Assembly (NCBI GenBank): GCA_016932415.1
Contig: JAFGCX010000030.1
Coordinates: 4,498 to 68,497 of the forward strand
Source of the DNA: Candidatus Krumholzibacteriota bacterium
Lineage (GTDB): Bacteria > Krumholzibacteriota > Krumholzibacteriia > Krumholzibacteriales > Krumholzibacteriaceae
Length of the DNA: 64,000 bases
Direction: 5' to 3'
Shown here: positions 1 to 8,127 of the stretch, piece after piece
Layout of the letters: each line of letters starts with the position of its first letter
How positions within the stretch are numbered: position 1 is the first letter of the stretch
The notes under the pieces: model-generated
What the model saw: only the letters and a program-made list of their open reading frames with translations
Database searches by the model: none
What the model was told of the DNA's origin: nothing
Position numbers and translations under genes: made by a program

Positions 1-1716
1 AAAAATAAAATACAGATTGTCAAACTGCATGGCTCTGTCGTCCTGAGTGAAGGGAAATATTTTACGAAAGGTTTAATAACGACACTGGAATCCATTTCAC
101 GGGAAATACCTGTCTGGAAAGCTTCGTGTTTATCGAAAAACATTGAAGAAAATGGATTGGTTTGTATTGGATATAGTGGAAATGATTCATTCGATATAAA
201 TCCCGTATTAAGAGCAGGCAGGAATTCAAAAATTGCCTGGGTGTTTCGCAGACAACCTGATCCAGAGGACTACAGGGAAGCAATCCAGACGTTGGAGATG
301 TCCCCGAAGTCACAAGCTATTGTGTCAGATATACCCACTTTTCTAGGCGAAAAACAAAAGCTTAAAATGCCTGAAAATGACTTCGCTTTTAAACCAGTAG
401 TGAACCTTTCCGAGAGATTTCATCCTTCAATTGTTTTGGGCAAAATATTGGAAGAATCAGGAGAATATGAAGAAGCGAAGGAATACTATCTGAATGTCAT
501 TACGCTGTCGACAGGGAGCAATTATTGGATGGTTGAGATATTGGATTTACAAAGATCATGGGCAGTCTGCTATTATGAGACCGGTGATTATGATAAGACT
601 CTTGAATTGTTATCAGTTGGTCAGATGATGTTGCTTGATTACAAGAAAAGAGTATCAGAAAAAAAGGGTGGAATTCTTCCAGCAGAGAAGATGTTGATCC
701 TGGAAGAGGAACTCTTATATGGCGAAGAATTCATGGTAACTTATAAAATGCTCAATAACATGGAAAAAGTACAATCCATGGAAAAAACTCTGTTTAAAAC
801 TTTGAATGAATTGGAAAAATTGTCTGGCCCGCAGACCACGCACAGATCCCGCCTGCTGTTTAATAGCATTTCAGTAGATTTTCACCTTGTGGAGACTCTG
901 GGCAAAACAGATTTTGTTGAAGCGAAAGAGTATCTTGAAAACAGTCTTGAAATGAAGAAAGAGATCGGGGATCTGATAGGTACGATATTGGTATTAGGGA
1001 AGCTGAGCATTATTAATCTGTACCTGGGGGATATACCGGCAGCTCAGGATGTCCTGCTAAAGTGTATTGTTACTATCAGAAAGGCAAATACATATGTCGC
1101 GACAGATTTTCCCCAAAAGATAAAATCGATATTATCAGTGGTATTCTTTCAGCATTTTACTGCCGGGTATTGTCCGGTGAATACCAGGGTGAGATGGGAT
1201 ACGATTGATAAAAAACTCATGCAAAAATTTGAGAATTCTCTAAATGATCTGTTGTTCAATATACCTGTCGAAAATCTAGATAGAAAGGGCTTCATAGAGT
1301 TTATCGAAAGAGAAAGCGATTTGAATCATATTCTGCGATCGATCAGAAATTCTGTCTTAAGAAAGGATAATTTATTAAAAGATGAGGTAGATGAATTCGT
1401 CAGAAAGTATGGAATATCTGTAATTACGCCAGATGACAAGATTCTTCAATATCGTGCAGTTCTTGAAATAATGAATCCTGAAGATACGAATGGTTACTAT
1501 GCCACAAAATATGGGCAGTGGGAGGCGATCGGTTCACAATATGAAAAGGCAGGAGATTACTTTCAAGCTGCGGCAAGTTATCAAAATGCTCTTGATGGTG
1601 CTGAAAATATGATGATTGATATAATGTTCACTCAAGTTGTAAAAGATCATGGGATAGAATATCTTAAGCAAGCAATTGATCGAGTTTCTTCAAAAATAGG
1701 GATGTCTGGAATGTGA
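1..1716 (+). CDS. SIR2-like domain / TPR protein, 5'-truncated by window edge
   Basis: The frame is open from base 1, so the true start lies outside the window. The first residues read VKLHGSV, and about 45 residues later comes LVCIGYSGND-FDINPVL; these are the typical C-terminal motifs of the SIR2_2-like NAD-binding domain. The rest is helical with TPR-like pairs (for example ESGEYEEAKEYYLNV, and AGDYFQAAASYQNAL near the C-terminus). SIR2 domains joined to TPR-type sensors occur in anti-phage NADase systems, so a defence role is plausible but inferred. The catalytic Asn/His region is upstream and cannot be checked. Base composition is much more AT-rich than the core of the window, consistent with transfer. 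Confidence is high for the domain and moderate for defence. Confidence 0.75.
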   Translation, partial: KNKIQIVKLHGSVVLSEGKYFTKGLITTLESISREIPVWKASCLSKNIEENGLVCIGYSGNDSFDINPVLRAGRNSKIAWVFRRQPDPEDYREAIQTLEMSPKSQAIVSDIPTFLGEKQKLKMPENDFAFKPVVNLSERFHPSIVLGKILEESGEYEEAKEYYLNVITLSTGSNYWMVEILDLQRSWAVCYYETGDYDKTLELLSVGQMMLLDYKKRVSEKKGGILPAEKMLILEEELLYGEEFMVTYKMLNNMEKVQSMEKTLFKTLNELEKLSGPQTTHRSRLLFNSISVDFHLVETLGKTDFVEAKEYLENSLEMKKEIGDLIGTILVLGKLSIINLYLGDIPAAQDVLLKCIVTIRKANTYVATDFPQKIKSILSVVFFQHFTAGYCPVNTRVRWDTIDKKLMQKFENSLNDLLFNIPVENLDRKGFIEFIERESDLNHILRSIRNSVLRKDNLLKDEVDEFVRKYGISVITPDDKILQYRAVLEIMNPEDTNGYYATKYGQWEAIGSQYEKAGDYFQAAASYQNALDGAENMMIDIMFTQVVKDHGIEYLKQAIDRVSSKIGMSGM

Positions 1717-1736
1717 TGATATTCGCCTGCCCCCCC

Positions 1737-1765
1737 TTGACCGACCTGCCAAAAAACGATATACT
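1737..1765 (+). promoter_or_regulatory. Sigma-70-type promoter for the exported protein gene at 1921
   Basis: TTGACC (1737-1742) and TATACT (1760-1765) are separated by exactly 17 bases, close to the vegetative consensus. The site lies 155 bases upstream of the next start codon. Not tested for activity. Confidence 0.55.
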
Positions 1766-1920
1766 AGAAACAGGTATAAATCACTAAATTATCATGAAAG
1801 GAACTGACAGGGAAGATTGCTAATGATCTCTGAAAAACCATCTCGCCTTTCCGGGCGATCTGCCTCTGACGCGAGCCTCGGGCCGTGCCTCTATCTCCCT
1901 GCCGGCAGGGGGGAAGCGTC

Positions 1921-4005
1921 ATGAAAGTCCGATCGAGTTCGCTCGTTATAACAGGCATCTTCATCTTTATCATCATCTTCATGCCCCTGACCTGCGCCAG
2001 GGGGCAGGTGCTGAGCCTTTGGGCGAACGAGCAGAGGACAGCAGCTTGCGTCACTGGCGTACCGGTCATGGCGCCTTATGATATCTACGTTTTTCTCGAC
2101 CCGGGGGCCGGAGGGGCGATGGCGGTCGAATACCGGATCGACAGCCCGCCAGGGACACACTCGATTATCGGCACGGAGAACGGCGATTTCATCTCCTGCT
2201 CGATGGGAGACCCCTTTCTGGAAGGAGTATCCCTCGCGTTCAGCACATGCCAGATAGATCCCGTATGCCTTCAGAAGCTCACAGTGCTTCCGCTGTCGGC
2301 CGATGTCGCGTATTTCAACTTTGCCCCACACGCAGATACCGGCCTGCTCGCTGTGGCGACCTGCGAAAGCGGGTATCCGAAAGAAGCGGCAAGCGCCTTA
2401 AATCAATTCGTCTTCAACTACTGCGAGCATACGCCTCCCTATATATCGGCGATAGAAGCTTACAGCCCGATATCGATAAGGGTCGATTTCAATCCCTGCG
2501 TCAACACGTGGGCTTCGCGTTCCTACTATACCCATTTCACGATGTACGATGTCTCATCTCCGGCTGATACAGCGCGGTTCATAGAGGCGTACCAGGAAGT
2601 CGATACCTCCGGAGCCCTTTACCTTGTAACGGAAGCTCCGATGGTCGAGGGCACGACATACCGCCTGGAAGCGGATGATGTCTGCTGCGACTGCAACGGG
2701 TGCGGCGATTCGTGGCTCGAATGGACTTATGGCGGAGGCTTCAGCGATCTGCCAGACCTCGATATAATAACATTCCGGACACCGGAGGTCATGCCCGATT
2801 CGTGCGCTTCGATCCCGATTGAATTCCTCGTTGTCAATAACGGCAGCGCCGCGGCGAGCGAGTTCGACATCCTTATCGAGTATTACGATTACCCCGGCAT
2901 CTATCTTACACTTTTCCACGATACATACTTCGACCTCGGTCCGGGAAGCTCGGTGGGAGGCACGATATATATCGACTCGCCCGATTATCTCGACAAGCAG
3001 TTCTCTTTCCTCATAAAGACCGACACCGGTGGCGAAGTCGAGGAATGGATCGAATTCAACAACAATTACGCTTCGGCAAATCGCAGCCACAACCCGTCGA
3101 TCATATCGGTGGAAGACTGCCCCGGCGACTATGGCGGAATGGTGACGCTGCGGTTCAGCTCCTCCTTTATCGATGATATTTTCTCCGGCCCGAGGGTCGA
3201 TTACGAGATATACAGAAGGGACCTACTCGGCGCGGCATGGACATGCATCGACACTCTTCCCGGCACTGACGACCCCGAATACGAAGTGATCGTCGCGACC
3301 GAGGCAGATTCCACTCAGGAAGACGGCGTCGTATGGTCGGCTTTTATGGTGAATGCTCTTGTCGATTACGGAGCGGAGTCATATATGTCGTGCCCCGATT
3401 CGGGGTACTCTGTGAATGATCTCGGCGAAGTCGCCACCGCTCTAGTCTCATCTTCGCTCAGCATCGAAGGAGACCTCATCGTTCTTGCCTGGGAAGTCTC
3501 TTCGATCGATCGGCCTCAGGGGGCCGCCTTCAGGATCGAGAGATCGGAAGGGCAGGGGCCGTTCGAGATGATAGAGGACGCCGTCATCACAGCCGAAGGG
3601 ATGAACTTTCGATTCAATGACAGGGATGTCGTTCCAGGAAAATCGTACAGATACAGGGTATATTCTCTCGATGGAAGCGGGGAGCGGCGGCTGCTCTTTG
3701 AGACGCAGAGCGCCTCGATCTCAGCTGCGCCGCTTGTCCTGACGCAGAACAGCCCGAATCCGTTCAACCCGTCGACAGAGATCAGGTACTGCCTCAGCGC
3801 GAGGTCATTCGTTAACCTCAATATCTACGATGTGAGCGGAAGGCTTGTCATCTGCCTGGTCAGCGAAACGGTCGGCTCCGGCTGGCATACCGCCTCGTGG
3901 AACGGGATGGATAGCGCCGGAGGCAGGGCAGCTTCGGGAATATATATATACAGGATCGAAGCGGGGAAGGAGAGGGTCTCGAAAAAGATGGTCCTTCTCC
4001 GCTGA
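1921..4005 (+). CDS. Secreted protein with CARDB-like and FlgD-like C-terminal sorting domain
   Basis: The ATG at 1921 follows a purine-rich stretch and opens a signal peptide (MKVRSSSLVITGIFIFIIIF, then PLTCARG); an in-frame start 36 bases upstream would put a charged tail before it. About 695 residues. A Cys-rich N-terminal half (CCDCNGCG) is followed by a CARDB-like beta domain near residues 290-395 (IPIEFLVVNNGSAAASEF) and an FnIII-like stretch. The last ~85 residues carry NSPNPFNPSTEIRY and GIYIYRI, the FlgD-like Ig / type IX-like sorting domain of FCB-group secreted proteins. It is probably exported and surface-anchored or released. No enzymatic motif was recognised. It converges on the next gene across a shared hairpin. 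Confidence 0.8.
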   Translation: MKVRSSSLVITGIFIFIIIFMPLTCARGQVLSLWANEQRTAACVTGVPVMAPYDIYVFLDPGAGGAMAVEYRIDSPPGTHSIIGTENGDFISCSMGDPFLEGVSLAFSTCQIDPVCLQKLTVLPLSADVAYFNFAPHADTGLLAVATCESGYPKEAASALNQFVFNYCEHTPPYISAIEAYSPISIRVDFNPCVNTWASRSYYTHFTMYDVSSPADTARFIEAYQEVDTSGALYLVTEAPMVEGTTYRLEADDVCCDCNGCGDSWLEWTYGGGFSDLPDLDIITFRTPEVMPDSCASIPIEFLVVNNGSAAASEFDILIEYYDYPGIYLTLFHDTYFDLGPGSSVGGTIYIDSPDYLDKQFSFLIKTDTGGEVEEWIEFNNNYASANRSHNPSIISVEDCPGDYGGMVTLRFSSSFIDDIFSGPRVDYEIYRRDLLGAAWTCIDTLPGTDDPEYEVIVATEADSTQEDGVVWSAFMVNALVDYGAESYMSCPDSGYSVNDLGEVATALVSSSLSIEGDLIVLAWEVSSIDRPQGAAFRIERSEGQGPFEMIEDAVITAEGMNFRFNDRDVVPGKSYRYRVYSLDGSGERRLLFETQSASISAAPLVLTQNSPNPFNPSTEIRYCLSARSFVNLNIYDVSGRLVICLVSETVGSGWHTASWNGMDSAGGRAASGIYIYRIEAGKERVSKKMVLLR

Positions 4006-4033
4006 TTCAGGCCACCCGCCAGATCAAACACGC

Positions 4034-4075
4034 AAAAAAAACAGGGAGGTGATTTTTCACCTCCCTGTCTGTTAT
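4034..4075 (-). terminator. Intrinsic terminator between convergent genes
   Basis: A perfect 12-bp stem (4041-4052 with 4057-4068) closes on a TTTT loop. The A run at 4034-4040 becomes a U tract for the minus-strand gene ending at 4093; on the plus strand only a weak T-rich tail follows. It probably acts in both directions, more strongly on the minus strand. Confidence 0.8.
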
Positions 4076-4092
4076 TTCACATTATTATTCGA

Positions 4093-5955
4093 TCATCTTC
4101 TCCGGCCGGAGCTGCCTCCCGATGACGAAGACCTCGACGAGCTGCCTCCCGATGACGAAGACCTCGACGAAGAGCTGCTCGATGAAGACCTGGCCGTGCT
4201 GCTCGATGATGAGCTGCTCGAACTGCTCTTTCTCACCGAACTGCTCGTCTCTCTCTCGGTCTTCTTCGTCCCGCTCGATCGGGTCCTTGTCGGCGAACTG
4301 TTTTTTCTCGTCGTAGTAGAAGATTTCGAATTGGAAGAGCTCCCCGTTCTGTCTCTCGTCGTTGACGATCCGGAGCGGGTCGCGTCCCTTTCCTTGCTTC
4401 CGCCGGAGCGGCGGTCGATCGTATTGCCCCTGGTGTTCGGGTTGATCGCCGGGTCGCGGTCCCGGGTATTCGTTCTCGTCCTCGTTGTCGCGGGATCGTA
4501 TGTCCGGCGGGTCGTCCTCGCGTCCCCGGCAGTTCTTACCCTGCGGGCGTCGCCGTGGATCACCTGCCGTTTGACGTCCCTGTCATAAGTCGTTCTCGTC
4601 GCCGGCCTGATTCCGGTGATGCTGGCGTCCCTGACGCGGCTGCTTACCGCCGAGCCGCCGATCGTCCTGTCGCGGACTGTGCCGGATGGGATCCTCGCGT
4701 CAGGGCTGAGAGTCTTCGTCCTTCTCGCGTCACGGCTGTCGGCGATCCTGTCCCTGCGGTTGTTCGTCCTTGTGACCATCGCGTAGTCGATCGAGCGTTT
4801 CTTGAAATCGCGGGCTCCGTACAGCGGCCTTCTGTCGCGGTGGTAATAGTCGCTGTAGCACGGATAGCCGCAGAAGCCGCCGTACCCGTACCAGCTGTTC
4901 CACGCGTAGTAGTTGTACCTGTAGTCATACCATGAGTAGAACGGAATGTGGTGATAGTAGAAATCGTTCCACCCGAAGGAGAAGTAGAACCCTCCGCCGT
5001 ACCACGGATCCCAGTAGTCCCATCCCCACGGATCATAGTTGTAAGCGTACCATGACCTGTACTGCGGGTAGTAGAAACCGTACGGATAATCATAATCGGT
5101 ATAATATATCGACAGGTAGACCTTGCTGTCGTCGTACGTGTCGTAATCTCCCCAGTCGTTGGAGAGATTGTCGTCGTAGTAGTTCAGCGCGTAATCGCCG
5201 TCATCCGAGTCATCCACATGCTGGATGCTGAAAAGCGGGGGGAAGGGATAGACTGGATCCTGTTCGTAGATCATCTTCTCTATCACTACCTCGGGGCATT
5301 CCTGCGCGTACGGATCCTCTATGCTCCCCTCGCCGTGGCACCTCGAGCAGAGATAGCGCGGATAATCGACCTCGCGGTTGATATAGAAATAGGTAAAGTC
5401 GGAAGCGGGCGCGACACCCTGGGCGTCATCGACTATCATCTCGTCGATCTGGTTGAAAGCGAGAAAAGGATCGATATCGACCCTGAGCTGCTCGCCCGGC
5501 GCAGCGTCTCTGTTACCGGCAAGGTAGAGCAGCTCGTTGCCGTTGATCCTGTCGGCGTCGGTCACGGCTATCGCGTGTATATATTCTATGCCTGTTTTAC
5601 CTCTGACTTCCCATGATATCCCCTTGCCCTTCTCGGGAAGGAAATATACTTCCTCGCCTTTCGATCTGCGGATTCTTCCGTCTTCAGGGTAGAGGAGCTG
5701 TATCATACCCTCGCTGTCTATATTATAGATGATGACGTAGGCGTCTCTGCTTGTGCGGAAGGTCAGGTTGATGTCCCGGCCCTCCCTGAGGACCGAACCT
5801 TTGCCTCCGACGAGCCGGATCGCCACGTCTACATCTTCACGGGCGACGGTATCCCTCGCGGGCGTTGCCCGTGTCACCTCAACAGGCGAAGCATCCAATA
5901 CGCTCAATGGGACGATAATAAAAGCCAGAAGGAAGAGCAGTAGCTTGCGGTTCAT
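4093..5955 (-). CDS. Exported DUF4384-like protein with aromatic-rich middle and Ser-rich tail
   Basis: The start at 5955 (MNRKLLLFLLAF) was chosen because GGAAGGAG lies eight bases upstream and a signal peptide follows; an earlier in-frame ATG at 6006 lacks both. About 620 residues. The N-terminal ~150 residues contain the DUF4384-like pattern FRTSRDAYVIIYNIDSEG and IQLLYPEDG, a beta domain of envelope proteins. A CxxCxG element (CSRCHGEG) follows, then a segment extremely rich in Tyr, Trp, Gly and Asp, then an Arg/Thr-rich stretch, and finally about 60 residues of Ser with Arg, Gly and Lys. The low-complexity parts are probably disordered and extracellular. Function unknown. Confidence 0.75.
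   Translation of the reverse strand: MNRKLLLFLLAFIIVPLSVLDASPVEVTRATPARDTVAREDVDVAIRLVGGKGSVLREGRDINLTFRTSRDAYVIIYNIDSEGMIQLLYPEDGRIRRSKGEEVYFLPEKGKGISWEVRGKTGIEYIHAIAVTDADRINGNELLYLAGNRDAAPGEQLRVDIDPFLAFNQIDEMIVDDAQGVAPASDFTYFYINREVDYPRYLCSRCHGEGSIEDPYAQECPEVVIEKMIYEQDPVYPFPPLFSIQHVDDSDDGDYALNYYDDNLSNDWGDYDTYDDSKVYLSIYYTDYDYPYGFYYPQYRSWYAYNYDPWGWDYWDPWYGGGFYFSFGWNDFYYHHIPFYSWYDYRYNYYAWNSWYGYGGFCGYPCYSDYYHRDRRPLYGARDFKKRSIDYAMVTRTNNRRDRIADSRDARRTKTLSPDARIPSGTVRDRTIGGSAVSSRVRDASITGIRPATRTTYDRDVKRQVIHGDARRVRTAGDARTTRRTYDPATTRTRTNTRDRDPAINPNTRGNTIDRRSGGSKERDATRSGSSTTRDRTGSSSNSKSSTTTRKNSSPTRTRSSGTKKTERETSSSVRKSSSSSSSSSSTARSSSSSSSSRSSSSGGSSSRSSSSGGSSGRRR
4111..4170 (+). repeat. Perfect 30-bp tandem duplication in the Ser-rich tail
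   Basis: Bases 4111-4140 recur unchanged at 4141-4170, directly adjacent. The unit length is a multiple of three, so the duplication adds ten residues (a Ser-Ser-Gly-Gly-Ser type repeat) at the C-terminus of the minus-strand protein without a frameshift. Confidence 0.95.
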
Positions 5956-6050
5956 AACCCTCACTCCTTCCAGGGGGTGTTCGAAATTCTGTTCCCGCGA
6001 TTCCAACTGGCACGGTGGCGCGGCGAACGGTACTACTATACTTCATATAG

Positions 6051-6079
6051 ATTATAGTAGTTTTATGGCGAATTGACAA
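6051..6079 (-). promoter_or_regulatory. Sigma-70-type promoter of the DUF4384-like gene
   Basis: On the minus strand TTGTCA (6079-6074) and TATAAT (6056-6051) are separated by 17 bases, a near-consensus promoter about 95 bases upstream of the start codon. An 8-bp inverted repeat, CTACTATA/TATAGTAG (6033-6040 and 6053-6060), overlaps the -10 and could be an operator. Confidence 0.65.
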
Positions 6080-6293
6080 GTCAAACCTCTTTTGCCGGCT
6101 CTTCCCGGCGCCTCGGCTGAGGGCCCCGAAACCCTTTGCCCGGCATCGATTCGCGGCAGGTCCGATCCGTCATTTGACGCCTCTATTATATTAGACGTCG
6201 GGAAGAGGTGAAAAGTTTCCATTTTTTGCCCTCCCGCGTGTCCGGGGCGTCAACCGGAGCGGTAAGTATAATTTCTGTCGAAGTGAAACTAAC

Positions 6294-6320
6294 TTGACCG
6301 TTTACGGGTAGAATGATAAT
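6294..6320 (+). promoter_or_regulatory. Candidate promoter of the tol operon
   Basis: TTGACC at 6294-6299 and GATAAT at 6315-6320, with a short 15-base spacer, lie just upstream of the strong ribosome site of tolQ. It is the only promoter-like pair near the operon start. Confidence 0.4.
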
Positions 6321-6352
6321 GTGCGCGTTGAAATGGAAAAAGGAGGACCACT

Positions 6353-7051
6353 ATGGGGTATGACGGGATGCCGCTCTTTCTTCAGATGTCGGGAAGCTTT
6401 ACAGATCTGATTGCCAATACGGGGACGCTGGCGAAGACGATACTCGCTCTTCTGCTCGTGCTCTCGGTCGTCTCGTGGACGATAATCTTCGAGAAGATAA
6501 GGTTTTTCAGAAAGGCTTCGAAGCAGAGCGGAAGATTCAGGCGTATATTCGAGGAAGAAAGATCTATCGCCTCTCTCACTGAAAAGACGAAGGGGATGAG
6601 TGAATCGCCCGAGGCGGCGATGGCGGGGTATATCGGAAAAGAGATCGGGAGCGGCGAGCTCAGCGACATGAAAAATCTCGACAGCTATATCGACGCCGGG
6701 ATGGATTCGATCATCTCGGACTGGGAATCATACCTTATATTCCTTTCAACGACCGCTTCGGTCTCTCCCTTTCTCGGTCTTCTCGGGACGGTGTGGGGGA
6801 TCATGAGCTCCTTTCTCAGCATGGGCGTAAGGGGCTCGGCGAACCTCTACGTGATAGGCCCGGGGATCGCCGACGCGCTGATAACGACGATCTTCGGTCT
6901 TGGCGCTGCTATTCCCGCGGTGATCGGGTATAACTATATCCTTCGCGTGGTAAGGAGAAAGGAAGAGGAACTCTCTTCTTTCTCGGTTCGTCTGAGAAGC
7001 CGCATCCTCGACGGCCGCTACAGCGATATCGGCCAGTCAGGCGGAAGGTAG
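6353..7051 (+). CDS. tolQ: TolQ/ExbB-family proton channel subunit
   Basis: 232 residues, preceded by AAGGAGGA at good distance from ATG. Three membrane spans are visible: residues ~20-42 (TILALLLVLSVVSWTIIFEK), ~120-145 (the FLGLLGTVWGIM signature of the MotA/TolQ/ExbB family) and ~165-190 (GPGIADALITTIFGLGAAIP). With the next gene it would form the inner-membrane proton-driven motor. Because tolA-, tolB- and pal-like genes follow, the Tol-Pal role (outer-membrane constriction at division) is preferred over TonB energisation, although one motor could serve both. Confidence 0.93.
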   Translation: MGYDGMPLFLQMSGSFTDLIANTGTLAKTILALLLVLSVVSWTIIFEKIRFFRKASKQSGRFRRIFEEERSIASLTEKTKGMSESPEAAMAGYIGKEIGSGELSDMKNLDSYIDAGMDSIISDWESYLIFLSTTASVSPFLGLLGTVWGIMSSFLSMGVRGSANLYVIGPGIADALITTIFGLGAAIPAVIGYNYILRVVRRKEEELSSFSVRLRSRILDGRYSDIGQSGGR

Positions 7052-7063
7052 AGGGAGGCAGGG

Positions 7064-7462
7064 ATGAAACATAAAAGATACTCATCGATGGCTGATATAA
7101 ATATCACCAATCTTGTCGACGTGATGATGGTCATGCTAATCGTTTTCATGCTTACAGCTCCTTTTCTCCAGGCCGGCGTGAAACTGAACCTCCCCGAAGC
7201 GGAGGCGAAGGTGATCGAGGAACAGGAAGGGATCACAGTCTCAGTCGACGAGGCTGGTGAGATCTTCATAGGCAAGGAGAAGGTAGCCTGGCGCGATTTT
7301 TCGGCCGAGCTAAAGAAAGCTCTCGAGACGAACGCCCCGAGAGTCTTTCTCAGGGCCGACAAGGAGACGAAATACGGACACGTGATGAGAGTCATCGCTC
7401 GAATAAAGATGATGGGGATTGAGGATCTCGGTCTTATAGCCGAGCAGGAAGATAGCGGTTGA
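7064..7462 (+). CDS. tolR: TolR/ExbD-family protein
   Basis: 132 residues, 12 bases after tolQ with GGGAGGCAGGG as ribosome site. It starts with a short cytoplasmic segment, then one membrane span (ITNLVDVMMVMLIVFMLTAP) in which the Asp of NLVDVM is the family's protonatable residue. A periplasmic domain with the ExbD/TolR pattern VFLRADKETKYGHVMRVI follows. It works with TolQ to convert proton-motive force into motion of the TolA-like protein. Confidence 0.93.
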   Translation: MKHKRYSSMADINITNLVDVMMVMLIVFMLTAPFLQAGVKLNLPEAEAKVIEEQEGITVSVDEAGEIFIGKEKVAWRDFSAELKKALETNAPRVFLRADKETKYGHVMRVIARIKMMGIEDLGLIAEQEDSG

Positions 7463-7483
7463 TCCGCTAAAGGGCAGGGGACG

Positions 7484-8110
7484 ATGAGGTTATCCTTACT
7501 TATTTCGATCCTGGTACATGTCATACTGCTGTTCGCGCTGGTCTACATGTTCAATGTAGTGCCGGACATGCGCCTTCCGAAGAAGATCTATTCGGTGAAG
7601 ATACTCCAGCCGATCATAAGGAAGGCCGAACCCGAGCCCGAGGTGAAGACCGAAGTCAAGAAAGAAGCCCCCGCCCCCGCGAAACCGAAACCAAAGAAAA
7701 AAGACGAACCGAAAAAAAAGGTCGAGGAGAAAAAGCCTCCCGAACCGGTGAAGGAAGAAAAGCCACTCGACGTATCGGTGGACAAGGTGGATGAAGCCAC
7801 GTCGTCGATGACGGTCGACGCTCCGCGCTTTCCATTTTCGTATTATCTCTCGGCGATAGAGCGCAAGGTATCGCAGAACTGGTTTTCGTCCGCATCCGAA
7901 AGGGGGACGGGGATCTCTTGCGTCGTCTACTTCAGGATGAACCGTAACGGCAGCGTGGCCGACGTGAGGATCGAAGAGAGTTCGGGAAATTCATATTTCG
8001 ACAGATCGGCTCTGCGGGCGATTAAGAGTTCCGCGCCTTTTCCGCCGCTGCCGAGAGCTTTCACCGAGCCGTGGCTCGGGATACATTTCACATTTATTCA
8101 GAAAGATTGA
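7484..8110 (+). CDS. tolA: TolA/TonB-like periplasm-spanning protein
   Basis: 208 residues. One N-terminal membrane anchor (residues ~5-24) is followed by a Lys/Pro/Glu-rich extended segment (~45-95) such as AKPKPKKKDEPKKK. The C-terminal domain has the TonB/TolA pattern GSVADVRIEESSGNSYFDRSALRAI and PFPPLPRAF. It should link the TolQR motor to TolB/Pal. It is short for TolA and the C-terminal domain is TonB-like, so it could also energise the TonB-dependent receptor at 25.2 kb; the tol context favours tolA. Confidence 0.85.
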   Translation: MRLSLLISILVHVILLFALVYMFNVVPDMRLPKKIYSVKILQPIIRKAEPEPEVKTEVKKEAPAPAKPKPKKKDEPKKKVEEKKPPEPVKEEKPLDVSVDKVDEATSSMTVDAPRFPFSYYLSAIERKVSQNWFSSASERGTGISCVVYFRMNRNGSVADVRIEESSGNSYFDRSALRAIKSSAPFPPLPRAFTEPWLGIHFTFIQKD

Positions 8111-8127
8111 ACGGGAAGGGCGGCGAA

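Larger units (their letters stand above)
5956..6352. other. Divergent intergenic region, 397 bases
   Basis: It separates the minus-strand DUF4384-like gene from tolQ. It holds a good minus-strand promoter (6051-6079), an inverted repeat overlapping its -10 element, and a weaker plus-strand promoter candidate near 6294-6320. No ORF with coding character and no tRNA-like cloverleaf was seen. Confidence 0.6.

Noticed and set aside
3845-4588. Plus-strand ORF rich in Asp, Glu and Leu
   Set aside because: It is the complement of the Ser-rich tail and crosses the terminator.
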